Under the pieces are notes generated by a model that had not been told where the DNA came from, made no database searches, and worked only from the letters and a program-made list of their open reading frames with translations. A DNA stretch of 64,000 nt from positions 80,623 through 144,622 of the forward strand of contig CBDATU010000019.1 in assembly GCA_965199865.1 (NCBI GenBank), read 5' to 3'. Source of the DNA: JAPOUP01 sp965199865 (GTDB lineage Bacteria > Pseudomonadota > Alphaproteobacteria > Rhodobacterales > Rhodobacteraceae). The translations under genes and the position numbers were made by a program. This document shows positions 7,776 through 16,710 of this stretch, piece after piece (positions within the stretch are counted from its first letter, which is position 1; each line of letters begins with the position of its first letter).

Positions 7776-9374
7776 TCAACCGATCGCGACGGCCTTCACC
7801 GCACCTTCCACGTTCTCCACATATTGCCGGAAATTCTCTGTGAACATAGCCACCAGCTTGGCCGCCTGCGCATCATACGCTGCCTGGTCGCTCCAGGTTC
7901 TGCGTGGATCCAGCAGCAGGTCCGGCACTCCTCTGACCCGAACCGGAACTTCAAAGCCGAAATTCGAATCTTTTCGGAAATCGACCTCGGCGAGCGATCC
8001 GTCAATTGCCGCACTGAGAAGAGTGCGGGTTGACCGAATTGGCATCCGGCTGCCTTTGCCATAGGCACCACCGGTCCAGCCAGTATTGATCAACCAGCAG
8101 GTAGCGCCATGCTTGGCGACCTTCTCGCGAAGAAGGCCGCTATAGACTTCCGGCCGCAGCGGCAGGAACGGTGCGCCGAAACAGGTCGAGAATGTCGGCT
8201 GGGGTTCCGTTATGCCACGTTCAGTGCCGGCAACCTTTGATGTGAAGCCCGAAAGAAAGTGATATTCGGCCTGTGCCGGCGACAGTCGTGCGATAGGTGG
8301 CAGGATTCCGAAAGCGTCGCAGGTCAGCATGACTATGCTCTTGGGGTGTCCACCAAGTGCGGTTGCCGACGCGTTGGAGATATAGCTCATCGGATAGGCG
8401 CATCGCATGTTCGCCGTCAGGCCATCATTTTCAAAATCAAGATCCAGCGTTTCGGGGTCGAACACCATGTTCTCGATGACCGAACCGAACTTCTCCGTCG
8501 TAGCATAGATCTCCGGCTCGGCCTCGACGGAAAGGCTGATCGTCTTCGCGTAGCAGCCTCCCTCGAAATTAAACGTGCCTCGATCTGACCATCCATGCTC
8601 GTCATCTCCGATCAGCACGCGGTCGGGGTCGGCGGACAGCGTTGTCTTGCCGGTACCGCTGAGACCGAAAAAGATGGCTGTATCCACCGGGTTGCCGGGC
8701 GCGTGGTTGGCGGCGCAGTGCATCGGCATGACGCCCTTGCTCGGCAGAATGTAGTTAAGCAGCGTGAATACGGACTTTTTGTTCTCGCCGGCGTATTCGC
8801 TTCCACCAACGAGAATGAGCCTCTTTTCGAAGTTGAGTGCGATGACTGTCTCCGACCGGCAGCCATGGCGATTGGGGTCGGCGAGAAAGGCGGGACAGTT
8901 GATGATGGTGAACTGTGGGATGAATTCGTCGAGTTCCGACAGCTTCGGACGTCGTAGCAGGTGCCGGATGAACAGGCTGTGCCAGGCTAGTTCGTTAATC
9001 ACTCGCACATCAAGGCGGTAGGCAGGGTCAGCGCCTCCGTAGAGATCCTGCACGAAATAATCTCTGCCTTCCATATGCTCCAGCATGTCGCCGTACAGCC
9101 GTTCAAAGGCGTCTGGTTCCATCGCACCGTTGTTTTCCCACCAGATATCCGGTTCGACCGCGCTGGTGCGGACGATGAACTTGTCCTTGGGTGACCGTCC
9201 CGTGTGCTTGCCGGTCTCAACCAACAGTGCGCCCCCTTTTCCGAGAGTGCCTTCTCCGCGGGCGATTGCCTGTTGAACGAGAGAGGGCTCCATGAGGTTG
9301 TAGTGGACGTTGCGAGGTCCGGTGATTCCCTGGTCCCTGAGGCGGTGCCTTGCATTGACTCGTCCGGTTTCCAT
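7776..9374 (-). CDS. pckA: Phosphoenolpyruvate carboxykinase (ATP)
   Basis: PckA turns oxaloacetate plus ATP into phosphoenolpyruvate and CO2, the first step of gluconeogenesis. The 532-residue length fits the ATP-dependent type. Visible motifs are GKHTGRSPKDKFIV, FGLSGTGKTTLSADP (kinase-1a P-loop, about 236-250), DDEHGW, NFEGGCYAK and NTGWTGGAYGKGSRM. The ATG at 9374 follows GAGGAG at good spacing; upstream codons in the same frame lack family similarity. It is divergent from hprK, a common alphaproteobacterial arrangement that ties carbon regulation to gluconeogenesis. Confidence 0.95.
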   Translation of the reverse strand: METGRVNARHRLRDQGITGPRNVHYNLMEPSLVQQAIARGEGTLGKGGALLVETGKHTGRSPKDKFIVRTSAVEPDIWWENNGAMEPDAFERLYGDMLEHMEGRDYFVQDLYGGADPAYRLDVRVINELAWHSLFIRHLLRRPKLSELDEFIPQFTIINCPAFLADPNRHGCRSETVIALNFEKRLILVGGSEYAGENKKSVFTLLNYILPSKGVMPMHCAANHAPGNPVDTAIFFGLSGTGKTTLSADPDRVLIGDDEHGWSDRGTFNFEGGCYAKTISLSVEAEPEIYATTEKFGSVIENMVFDPETLDLDFENDGLTANMRCAYPMSYISNASATALGGHPKSIVMLTCDAFGILPPIARLSPAQAEYHFLSGFTSKVAGTERGITEPQPTFSTCFGAPFLPLRPEVYSGLLREKVAKHGATCWLINTGWTGGAYGKGSRMPIRSTRTLLSAAIDGSLAEVDFRKDSNFGFEVPVRVRGVPDLLLDPRRTWSDQAAYDAQAAKLVAMFTENFRQYVENVEGAVKAVAIG

Positions 9375-10149
9375 GTCTGTCTCCTCTGCGGGACTGGCTC
9401 GAGGGCAAGGCCGTATGTGCAGCGGGTGCATAGCATGGCACAGGCTCCCTGCAACGGTCGCAAGCGCACAGTTAGCGCAACCAGTTGTGAATATGATAAC
9501 TTTCTGCAACCCCCTATCATGAATTCCGCCAGGTTGCGTCGGATATGTCCCGGATCTGGAAGGCATTCAGGCAGTCTTTCATTCGTTGTCATTGATTCCC
9601 TTGCTCAACATGGAAACAATATATTCGGGGTGAGTTATGGCGGGGCAGGAGAAAGCGCCCCTCTCATTCCGGTATCTGCGCAGCCGTGGGAGGTGAACAA
9701 ATCCTGATGGTTCCGGCGACACTTAAGACCACGGAATTGGCGGATCGTCATTCCGCGACCGACTTCTGGCAATCCGCGGATCCCTGCCTGACCCGCGGCG
9801 TTCCGTGTCATGGCTCCTCACCTGGTACGGTAGGGAGGTCTTGCGTTGGGCGGCTCCGGAATCGTCTGATTTGGGGCGGGAAAATCAGTTTGCCGAATTT
9901 ACGTCTGGGCGAGGGCCGTTACCTGGATAATCCACTCGGCAAGCGTCTTCCGGTTGAGCTAACCCGGCTGTCGCTATTGTGGCACATGGAGACCGGCAAC
10001 TGGGAGGCGTGCCTTGGCGGGCAATTCGCTCCCTTTGTTTCGAGGGAGTTTTGGCAGTGTCGCCTCAAATTGCCGGGGAACAGGCCGTCCATGCTGGCTA
10101 TGGCCAAATTCTGGCAGCTGTGGGCCTGTAAGCGGTATCCCGCTTCCTA
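9375..10149. other. pckA-hprK intergenic stretch, no convincing gene
   Basis: In many relatives the ChvI/ChvG two-component genes sit between pckA and hprK. Here 775 bases hold only unconvincing frames; the largest, plus strand 9686-10150, shows no motif I recognise and no response-regulator or histidine-kinase signature. It must contain the pckA promoter at its left end. It may include eroded coding DNA, but I cannot show that. Confidence 0.35.
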
Positions 10150-10575
10150 ATGGCGCGGGCCATGCGGATTCATGCCAGCTGCGTCGCCGCCGGATATGGT
10201 TCAGTCCTGATCAGGGGAGTTGCCGGGAGTGGAAAGTCGGCGCTTGCTCAATCACTGATAGCCCTTGGTGGCCGTCTTGTGGCTGATGACCGAACCTTGA
10301 TCGAACTCAGTGACGGCTGGCCATGCGCAACCGCTCCTGAAGCGATTCGCGGTTTGATTGAAGCACGCGGCGTGGGTCTGCTTGCCGCTGTGTTGCAGTT
10401 GCGGGCGAAAGTGACGCTTATCGTCGATCTCGACCGGACGGAGACGGAACGCCTGCCGCCGTACCGCCAAACTGAGATTCTGGGCCAGCCGCTTCCGTTG
10501 CTTCTCAAGGTGGAAAGCCCGCATTTCGCGCCAACGATACTTCAGTGTCTCAGGGGACGGAGGCTCGTCACTTGA
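10150..10575 (+). CDS. hprK: HPr kinase/phosphorylase, short alphaproteobacterial form
   Basis: HprK phosphorylates HPr on Ser46 and removes that phosphate. This 141-residue protein is only the catalytic domain, the usual form in Alphaproteobacteria, which lack the N-terminal domain of Firmicutes HprK. It shows HASCVAAG, the P-loop RGVAGSGKSALAQ (about 22-34), LVADDRTLIEL and a C-terminal P..ESPHFAP stretch. It is followed by EIIA and HPr genes on the same strand, forming a regulatory PTS without sugar permeases. The rapZ gene often found next is not seen in the 216-nt gap that follows. Confidence 0.85.
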   Translation: MARAMRIHASCVAAGYGSVLIRGVAGSGKSALAQSLIALGGRLVADDRTLIELSDGWPCATAPEAIRGLIEARGVGLLAAVLQLRAKVTLIVDLDRTETERLPPYRQTEILGQPLPLLLKVESPHFAPTILQCLRGRRLVT

Positions 10576-10791
10576 CGTCAACGGGGCGAGAGGGGCATCC
10601 TTGGGCCGGTTTAGGCTGGCGGCAGAGGCGGAAACAGTTGGAATATCCGTTATCTGTGCCCTTTGGCGCAATAGGTATGGTGGGAATCGCGGTGAATGCG
10701 CTTGCAAAGTCGAGACCGCGGGTTTCTATACCGGGCATGAACTTGAAAAGGCGTGCGTGGTCTACGCCGTTGGCAGCGTCGGGATGAACGT

Positions 10792-11184
10792 GTGATCGGC
10801 ATCGTCATTGTGGCTCACGGAGGCTTGGCGCGAGAGTACCTGGCTGCAACGGAGCATGTCGTGGGTTCACAGCGCGGAATCCGCGCCATTGCGATAGAGC
10901 CCCACCACGATAGGGCGAATAAGCAGGACGAGATCTGTGCCGCTGCTGACTGTGTGGATTCTGGTCAGGGCGTGGTCGTTGTCACGGACATGTTTGGAGG
11001 TTCGCCCTGCAATCTCTCCCTACAGGCCTGTGCGCCCGAAAACCGCAGAATCATCTATGGCGCCAACCTTCCGATGCTCGTCAAGCTGGCGAAGTCTCGC
11101 CATCTGAACATCGAGGACGCGGTCACCAGGGCATTGGAGGCCGGCCGCAAATACATTGACAGCTTCAGCTGTGCCGGGAGCTAG
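10792..11184 (+). CDS. PTS mannose-family EIIA component
   Basis: 130 residues from the GTG at 10792. The N-terminus IGIVIVAHGGLAREYL has the phosphorylated histidine (His9) of the EIIA-Man family, followed by the VVVVTDMFGGSPCNLSL block. No EIIB, EIIC or EIID genes are near, so it is likely regulatory, passing phosphate to or from HPr rather than importing sugar. It lies between hprK and ptsH, 17 nt from the latter. Confidence 0.9.
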   Translation: MIGIVIVAHGGLAREYLAATEHVVGSQRGIRAIAIEPHHDRANKQDEICAAADCVDSGQGVVVVTDMFGGSPCNLSLQACAPENRRIIYGANLPMLVKLAKSRHLNIEDAVTRALEAGRKYIDSFSCAGS

Positions 11185-11201
11185 CGACCAGCGAAAACGA
11201 C

Positions 11202-11471
11202 ATGGCTACACGTACCTTCAGGATCATCAACGAAAAGGGCCTACATGCCCGCGCTTCGGCAAAGCTCGTTGAGGTGGTCGAGGCCCATGACGCCACGGCC
11301 ATGGTTTCCAGGGAGGGCGTCGAAGCTTCGGGGGACAGCATAATGGGGCTTTTGATGTTGGCAGCGTCGAAAGGAACCTCTATTGAGGTTGAAACCGAAG
11401 GTGCAGATGCCGAGCGGCTGGCTGATGCGCTGGAAGCGCTGGTTGCCAATCGGTTTGGCGAGGAAAGTTAG
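11202..11471 (+). CDS. ptsH: Phosphocarrier protein HPr
   Basis: 89 residues with the two regulatory sites in their canonical positions: His15 in KGLHARASAKLV (phosphorylated by EI) and Ser46 in SGDSIMGLLMLAASKG (phosphorylated by HprK). The Ser46 site makes the adjacent hprK meaningful. EI (ptsP) is not in the window. The start ATG at 11202 is the only sensible one. Confidence 0.95.
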   Translation: MATRTFRIINEKGLHARASAKLVEVVEAHDATAMVSREGVEASGDSIMGLLMLAASKGTSIEVETEGADAERLADALEALVANRFGEES

Positions 11472-11502
11472 GCACAGTCCCCGAGGGAGGCGGTCGGCTT
11501 TG

Positions 11503-12408
11503 GTGGACAGTATTTCGCAGGAGCGGCATGCTTTGGTGCAGAAGCGGTCTTCGTCCCACCCGTCCCCTGACGGACAGGTAATGACATACGACCGTAGGCG
11601 GTTGACCTATGCAAATTCCTTTGACAGTTTCTGGAAAGCCAACACTATCCGCGCGATTGAGTGGTTGACTGGAAAAATCACCATCATTCGAATGTTACGC
11701 GAGTTTCAGCGCCGCGGGCCCCATGATAGGCTCAACTATTGGAGCGATGCGCTGGAAGTGATGCGAATTGATATCCAGACTCCCCAGGAACAACTTGCGC
11801 GCATTCCGAAGACAGGACCTGTGGTCATCGTCGCCAATCACCCGCATGGGCTCGTGGATGGCATGATCATCTCTGATCTCATCAGCAAAACGCGGGTTGA
11901 TTACAAGGTTCTAACGCGCTCGATCCTCACAGGCATTGACGAGATCGCCGCGGGTTTCATGATACCCGTTCCATTCCCACACGATGAGGAGGCGCAGAAA
12001 AAAGGCATTGAAATGCGAACTGCGGCAATGGAACAGCTTTCTTCCGGCGGTGTTGTGGCGCTCTTCCCGTCCGGTGTTGTGGCGGCGTCGAATACAATGT
12101 TCGGGCCTGTTGTCGAAGCGGAGTGGAACGTGTTTACCGCGAAGATGATACGCCGTTCGGGCGCAGCTGTCGTACCGGTCTACTTCCCGGGTTCGAACTC
12201 GCGCTGGTATCAGATCGCAAACCGGGTTTCGGCGACACTTCGGCAGGGACTTCTGCTGCACGAGATTGTCGCAGCCTGCAAAAAGCCCCAGAAGCCGGTA
12301 ATTGGCCATCCGCTTGACTCCGCGGAGATCGAAAAGCGCATCAGGGATCCTCGGGCTTTCGTAGCCTGGCTCCGTGAAAGGACCCTGGCTCTCAAGGAAA
12401 CGGGTTAG
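11503..12408 (+). CDS. 1-acyl-glycerol-3-phosphate acyltransferase-like protein
   Basis: About 301 residues from the GTG at 11503; an ATG at 11581 would remove 26 poorly conserved residues. PlsC-type acyltransferase motifs are present: VVIVANHPHGLVDGMI (N-H-x-x-x-x-D; here NHPHGLVD), a middle FMIPVPF, and VALFPSGVVAAS, the E/F-P-x-G motif. It would transfer fatty acyl groups at the inner membrane face in phospholipid or lipid-A-like synthesis. No true transmembrane helix is obvious. The stop overlaps the end of the convergent hbd-like gene by 4 nt. Confidence 0.8.
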   Translation: MDSISQERHALVQKRSSSHPSPDGQVMTYDRRRLTYANSFDSFWKANTIRAIEWLTGKITIIRMLREFQRRGPHDRLNYWSDALEVMRIDIQTPQEQLARIPKTGPVVIVANHPHGLVDGMIISDLISKTRVDYKVLTRSILTGIDEIAAGFMIPVPFPHDEEAQKKGIEMRTAAMEQLSSGGVVALFPSGVVAASNTMFGPVVEAEWNVFTAKMIRRSGAAVVPVYFPGSNSRWYQIANRVSATLRQGLLLHEIVAACKKPQKPVIGHPLDSAEIEKRIRDPRAFVAWLRERTLALKETG

Positions 12409-13280
12409 CGCGTAGGTATGGGGGTCTTGCCTCGGTAATCGTAGAAACCGCGCTTCGTCTTGCGGCCGAGCCAGCCAGCCTCGACATATTTTGTCAGAAG
12501 CGGGCAGGGACGATACTTGGTGTCCGCGAGTCCATCGTGCAGGACGTTCATGATGGCGAGGCAGGTGTCGAGTCCGATAAAGTCGGCCAGTTCCAGTGGT
12601 CCCATAGGGTGGTTGGTACCAAGTTTCATGGCGGAATCGATTGAGGCAACGTTTCCAACACCTTCATAGAGCGTATAGACCGCTTCGTTGATCATCGGCA
12701 TCAGGATGCGGTTGACGATGAAGGCAGGGAAGTCCTCCGCTGACGCCGCTGTCTTTCCGAGCCTCTCCACGACTCCCAGACAGACCTGGAAAGTCGCGTC
12801 ATCCGTCGCAATTCCCCTGATCAGTTCGACCAGCTGCATCACCGGTACGGGGTTCATGAAGTGAAAGCCCATGAACCTTTCGGGGCGGTCGGTACGGCTG
12901 GCCAGGCGGGTGATCGAAATCGAGGACGTGTTGGAGGTAAGGATCGTGTGAGGTAGAAGGTGCGGTGTCAAATCCTCGAAAATCGCCTGCTTTACGGTTT
13001 CGCGTTCCGTTGCGGCCTCGATTACGAGATCGGTTGCGCCGAGTTCGCTGAGTGTCATGGTCGTGGTGATTCTCTCCAGAGCCATGTCCCGATCCGTTTC
13101 AGTGATCCTGCCACGCGCCACCTGTCGGTCCATGTTGCGCCGGATCAGTTTTCCTGCGGTATCCAGCGCTTCCCTGCTGATGTCGTTGAGCTTCACCCTG
13201 TAGCCGGCCAGCGCGAGAACATGAGCGATTCCGTTGCCCATCTGACCCGCACCAACGACTCCAACCGTTTCTATGTTCAT
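12405..13280 (-). CDS. 3-hydroxybutyryl-CoA (3-hydroxyacyl-CoA) dehydrogenase
   Basis: 291 residues from the ATG at 13280. The N-terminus has the NAD Rossmann motif VGVVGAGQMGNGIAHVLA; later come TSNTSSISITRLA and the catalytic block RFMGFHFMNPVPVMQLVELI (His in FHFMNP, Glu in E-L-I). The C-terminal domain has NHPMGPLELADFIGLDTCL. Length and motifs fit Hbd/PaaH-type enzymes of short-chain 3-hydroxyacyl-CoA oxidation. In relatives this gene directly follows etfA; here a 2.7-kb IS element and a cytochrome gene lie between. The frame is open upstream of the ATG through to 13874 inside the IS element, giving a possible longer fusion product. Confidence 0.9.
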   Translation of the reverse strand: MNIETVGVVGAGQMGNGIAHVLALAGYRVKLNDISREALDTAGKLIRRNMDRQVARGRITETDRDMALERITTTMTLSELGATDLVIEAATERETVKQAIFEDLTPHLLPHTILTSNTSSISITRLASRTDRPERFMGFHFMNPVPVMQLVELIRGIATDDATFQVCLGVVERLGKTAASAEDFPAFIVNRILMPMINEAVYTLYEGVGNVASIDSAMKLGTNHPMGPLELADFIGLDTCLAIMNVLHDGLADTKYRPCPLLTKYVEAGWLGRKTKRGFYDYRGKTPIPTR

Positions 13281-13333
13281 TTCCAAACCTTTCCGCCTCT
13301 TCGGCGGACAATATGCGGCCCTGCGACCGCGAC

Positions 13334-13342
13334 GCAAGGGGC
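13334..13342 (+). repeat. Target-site duplication, left copy
   Basis: GCAAGGGGC directly precedes the IS end starting ATGTCACTATCC; the same nine bases follow the other end at 16066-16074. The duplication shows the whole 13343-16065 block entered as one unit. Confidence 0.8.
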
Positions 13343-13348
13343 ATGTCA

Positions 13349-13640
13349 CTATCCCTCTGGTAACTCGGGAGGATCCGCCCATTCCCTCATCGCCCTGTAC
13401 ATCTCCGTTGCCAGCAGCAGGTATTTCATGCCCTTCCACATTTTCTCCGTTCCCGGCAGGGGCTGGCGTTTCGAGGGGATGAAGCCGGCGTAACGGCCGA
13501 TGTCGATGGCGGCCTCGCGGATGGTGAGGCCGTCGAAGGGCGGGGCGCGGACATTCCTGAACCGATACCGGCCCATCGCTATGTACAGGGCGGTGAGTTC
13601 GTCCGCGTCCAGGAAATCGAGGGCGGGCCGGTCGGGCGCC
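13349..13640 (-). pseudogene. Displaced transposase C-terminus of the IS4-type element
   Basis: Reads FLDADELTALYIAMGRYRFR, then GRYAGFIPSKRQPLPGTEKMW and a short tail ending at a stop at 13349. It parallels the C-terminus of the main transposase (LAGFRPTKRQPLPGTRKLW) but is clearly a different sequence. It lacks the rest of the gene and any start. It is best read as the original 3' end of this element, stranded when a related element's 3' end was recombined in. Confidence 0.7.
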
Positions 13641-16013
13641 TATCACTACCACATACTTAACCGGCTCATTCCCTTCTCCGCTCCGTCCGGCCCGTATGGC
13701 CCTGGCATGGGTTTCCGCGACGTTGAGGATGCGCAGGCCCTGCCATAGCTTCCGGGTTCCGGGCAGGGGCTGGCGCTTCGTCGGGCGGAACCCGGCGAGG
13801 CCGGCGACGAGCGTGACGTAGCGCGCCACGGTCATGTCCGGCTCCGGCGACGCCCTCTGGCCGATGACGCGCTCCTATGCGGCGTGAATGACCACCGCCT
13901 CGACGCTTTCCGGGCTGTCGGGGCTCTGCCGCGCCAGAAGCTGGAGGTCCCAGACCCGGAACGCGGTTATCGCGTCGAAGGCGAGGCATCTGCGCAGGTC
14001 GTCGGCTTCGTCGAGGCGGCGGTCCTCGATGCGGGTGCACTGTTTCAGGGTCCTGAAATATTCCTCGATGGTCCATCCTGTTTCGTACCGCCTGACGGTG
14101 TCGATGGCGCCCTGGAGGTCGGGCTCCGCGTCGCTGGAGAGCAGCAGCCATGACAGCCGCCGGCCGCCCTTCGGCGGCGTGGTGGTCTCGCTGGCGAGCA
14201 CCGCGGTGACCGGCAGGGTCTGGCGGCTCTTTCCCGGGGCCTTCAGCTCGACGCGTGCGACGCGGATCTCCGTCTCCGCGGTCCGCGCCGGGCGGGCCCT
14301 CACGGCCTTCCGCCCACGCGACCCGGTGATCCCGCCGCGGGCGGCGACGTGTACGGTGCGCGTCCCGGCGGCGGGCAGCCCGGAGACATGCTCCATGAGG
14401 TCCACCACCCCGCCACCGGCGATGACGGAGCGGCGGGGCGGGGCGCTGGAGCGCACCAGCAGCCCGGCCGCGGCGGGGCCTTCCGCCTGGGCCTCGAACA
14501 TGTCCCATATGTCGCCCTCGCGGTCGCAGACGGTGACCATCCGGGTTCCAGGGCTGGTCCTCCCGACCTCCTGCGCCAGGGCCAGGTCCTCCAGCCAGCG
14601 GCGGCTCCCGCTGCCACCGTCGGGCGTCTCCGTCTCCGCCGCCCTGTCCGGTTCCGGCTCCGCCCGCCCCGTGCCTCCGCGCCTGCGGTCGGCCTTCACG
14701 GTGACGCCCTCCCGGAAGCCGGCGTCGATGGCCAGCATCCCGAGGCCGCGGCCGGAGGCCGACACCGCCAGCGTCACGTGCGCCGGGATGCCGACGCTGC
14801 CCGATCCGCCGCCGCCGAGCCTCGCCAGGCCGCCCGTGGAGCCCTTCAGGCCGGAAAAGTCCAGCATCGTGGTGTCCTGGATGGCCAGGACCTCCCTTTC
14901 GGCGCGGCAGCGCCACAAGGTGGCCATGCGGTGGCTCTCGATGATGTCGTCCATGCTCACCCTGGGGTTGGAAAGCAGCCTGTAGGCTGCCTTCCGGTCC
15001 TTCCTGTCGGGAAACACAACGGAAACCGGCTCGCCGGGCCGGGTCTCCCAGGCCCTGGCCATGGCCAGGATCCGGTCGCGCACCCTGCTGTCGGCGTGGC
15101 CGCACAGGCCGAACTCCAGGTCCGCCCAGTCGGCATCCTCCGGGATCGCCGGGGCCGGGCCCAGCCAGCGCGGCGTCTGCGGCCCGCGGCACATGCGGTC
15201 GCGCCAGTCCGGATCCAGCGGCCTCATCCAGACACCGCAGGCCTCCGCTCCCTCCCGGTGGCCGGGCGGACGGCCGGAGGTGGTCCCGGCCAGCTCCCAT
15301 CCGGCCGCCGCGTAGGCCGTGCCCGGGCGCTCCGGGCCGACATAGGTGAAGGCCATCGCCGGACGGACGCCGTGCAGCCTCTCCCAGTCATCGGGAAGCC
15401 GCCTTGCCGCCAGCCCCAGCGCGTGGCTCGCCAGGTGCGGGACCTCCACGCCCGGCATGATCAGGAACCTGGAGTTCTGCACCAGAAGTCGCAGGTTCGC
15501 CATCCGCTCCCGGCCGCTCCAGCCGATGTAGGCGTCCCGGGCCCTCTGGTGCCAGTTGGCCGCGTGGAAGCAGAACCCGCCGACGCGCCCCAGGCGTTCG
15601 CTCCGGATCCAGTAGAAGAGAAGCACGCCGGGATTGGACGGCTCGCCCTGGGGATGGTGGCTCTCCATCATCCCCCGCAGGGCGCGCCGCTCCTCCGCCG
15701 TCTCCGCCATCTCCAGGCCGACCCCGCCGAGCTCCGCGAGCGTGCCGGAGAAGTGGATGTCGGGATGGTCCGGCAGCGGCCCGCGACGACCGGGCGGAGG
15801 CCGGCCCGCCGACGGCAGGGCGATGCCGTAGCGCTCCGCGATCCCCGGCAGGGCCAGCCGGGCGGAGACGAGGCACGGCGCTCCTGCGGCGTTGGTCCAG
15901 CCCTCGCGTTCGCACAGGCCCTCAGCCATGGCGGAATGGCTGGCTCCCGTCGCCGCCATCGACCTCAGCCACTCGACCGTTCCTTCCCTGAAATGGCGCA
16001 TCCCGACCTGCAT
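13641..16013 (-). pseudogene. DruA (DUF4338)-IS4 transposase, ended early by a nonsense codon
   Basis: The open part (13875-16013) gives 712 residues. About 80-250 match the DruA/DUF4338 domain: FSGTLAELGGVGL, MMESHHPQGEP, LGRVGGFCFHAANW, IGWSGRERMANLRLLVQNSR, LASHALGLAARRLPDDW. About 300-712 are an IS4/Tn5-type DDE transposase: KAAYRLLSNPRVSMDDI, QDTT (Asp380), CDREGD (Asp497) and EEYFRTLK (Glu650/651). A TAG at 13875 replaces the TAT (Tyr) found in the 53-kb copy. The frame then continues through the conserved C-terminus, which lacks its own stop because of a missing C near 13683. DruA is known from the Druantia anti-phage system; the fusion suggests a role in transposition, but that is inference. 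Confidence 0.8.
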
Positions 16014-16065
16014 GCGAATCAGGTATCATCACCACCCCGCCGTGTCAACCACGAACAAGTGACAT

Positions 16066-16074
16066 GCAAGGGGC
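16066..16074 (+). repeat. Target-site duplication, right copy
   Basis: GCAAGGGGC repeats the bases at 13334-13342 and marks the right edge of copy A. Removing the element and one copy rejoins the sequence upstream of hbd with the DNA leading toward the cytochrome and etfA genes. Confidence 0.8.
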
Positions 16075-16075
16075 A

Positions 16076-16710
16076 GGTGTCCCTTACACGGCGCTATCAG
16101 GCAAAGTCCGTTAGCGGTCATTTGGCGGCTCTTTCAGCTGAGATGGAAGAGATCACTGCCCGGAAGCATGTCACGGCTTCGGCATCAGGGCGGATAGCGA
16201 CTGTGTGGAATTCCCTGATCATGGGAAAGAAATTTTCCATGCATTCTGGTGATCCCGCGCGATCACGCCGTCGATGCAGATAGATCCGGTGCCAAACTCC
16301 CTGGACAGCATTCTGAAACACCGCTCTTCATCGGAGGCGGATACGCCTCAAATCGCCGTTCGTCCTGCCAAAGGGTTCTGAAAGGCTCGCTGCGAAACTC
16401 CGGCCTTCTCCGCTCAGTTGGTTCCGCTCCGGGCGCCTCGGCCTGTTCGATTACTGCGCTTTGCTGGAAGGGAACGGTCCGCAACCATGGATGGTTGCCC
16501 GGCTGCGTCATTTCCAGTCCCGGACTTCGGACTTTGTGGGTGCCGTCCCGCACAAGGCCGTCAAACCCGGCACCGTCTATCGACTGCAGCTGGAGAAGAT
16601 CCGTGATTTAGCAGCCTAACGCGGTCATCACGCCGAAGGAGCGGTCAGCCGTTCCGTCCAGTTGCAGGATACCCGTCTGGCGGTCTACTGTCAGTTCCGT
16701 CGTCCCCGGA
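16076..16710. other. Stretch between IS copy A and the cytochrome gene, no sure gene
   Basis: The plus strand has a frame ending at TAA 16617-16619 that reads GLFDYCALLEGNGPQPWMVA, then FVGAVPHKAVKPGTVYRLQL and ends soon after. This looks protein-like but has no sensible start and I do not recognise it. It may be the tail of a gene broken by rearrangement. The minus-strand frames show nothing familiar. Confidence 0.35.

Larger units (their letters stand above)
13343..16065 (-). mobile_element. Chimeric IS4-type element with DruA-fused transposase (copy A)
   Basis: A 2723-bp element bounded by short inverted ends (ATGTCACT at 13343, its complement at 16065) and a 9-bp target duplication. It carries one long transposase gene on the minus strand. 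Inside, at 13641, a second IS end (TATCACTACCACATACTTAA) matches the left end of the element at 53159. From 13641 to about 14030 the DNA is nearly identical to that other element, then diverges. A second, different transposase C-terminus lies between 13343 and 13640. The element therefore looks recombined: the 3' end of another element replaced its own, leaving the old one behind. It sits 63 bp upstream of the hbd-like gene. Confidence 0.8.

Noticed and set aside
12405..13835. A real 476-residue fusion of transposase tail and hydroxyacyl-CoA dehydrogenase
   Set aside because: The dehydrogenase family starts at the ATG at 13280; upstream residues match IS sequence and then nothing. Kept only as an observation about the open frame.
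13666..15300. 544-codon minus-strand frame
   Set aside because: Out-of-frame shadow of the same transposase, very rich in Arg, Gly and Pro.
13875..16013. A Druantia defence system
   Set aside because: Only the DruA domain is present, fused to a transposase inside IS ends; no DruB-DruE genes are in the window.
14349..16283. 644-codon open frame on the plus strand
   Set aside because: It is antisense to the DruA-IS4 transposase, has no motif and reflects the GC-rich codon pattern of the real gene.
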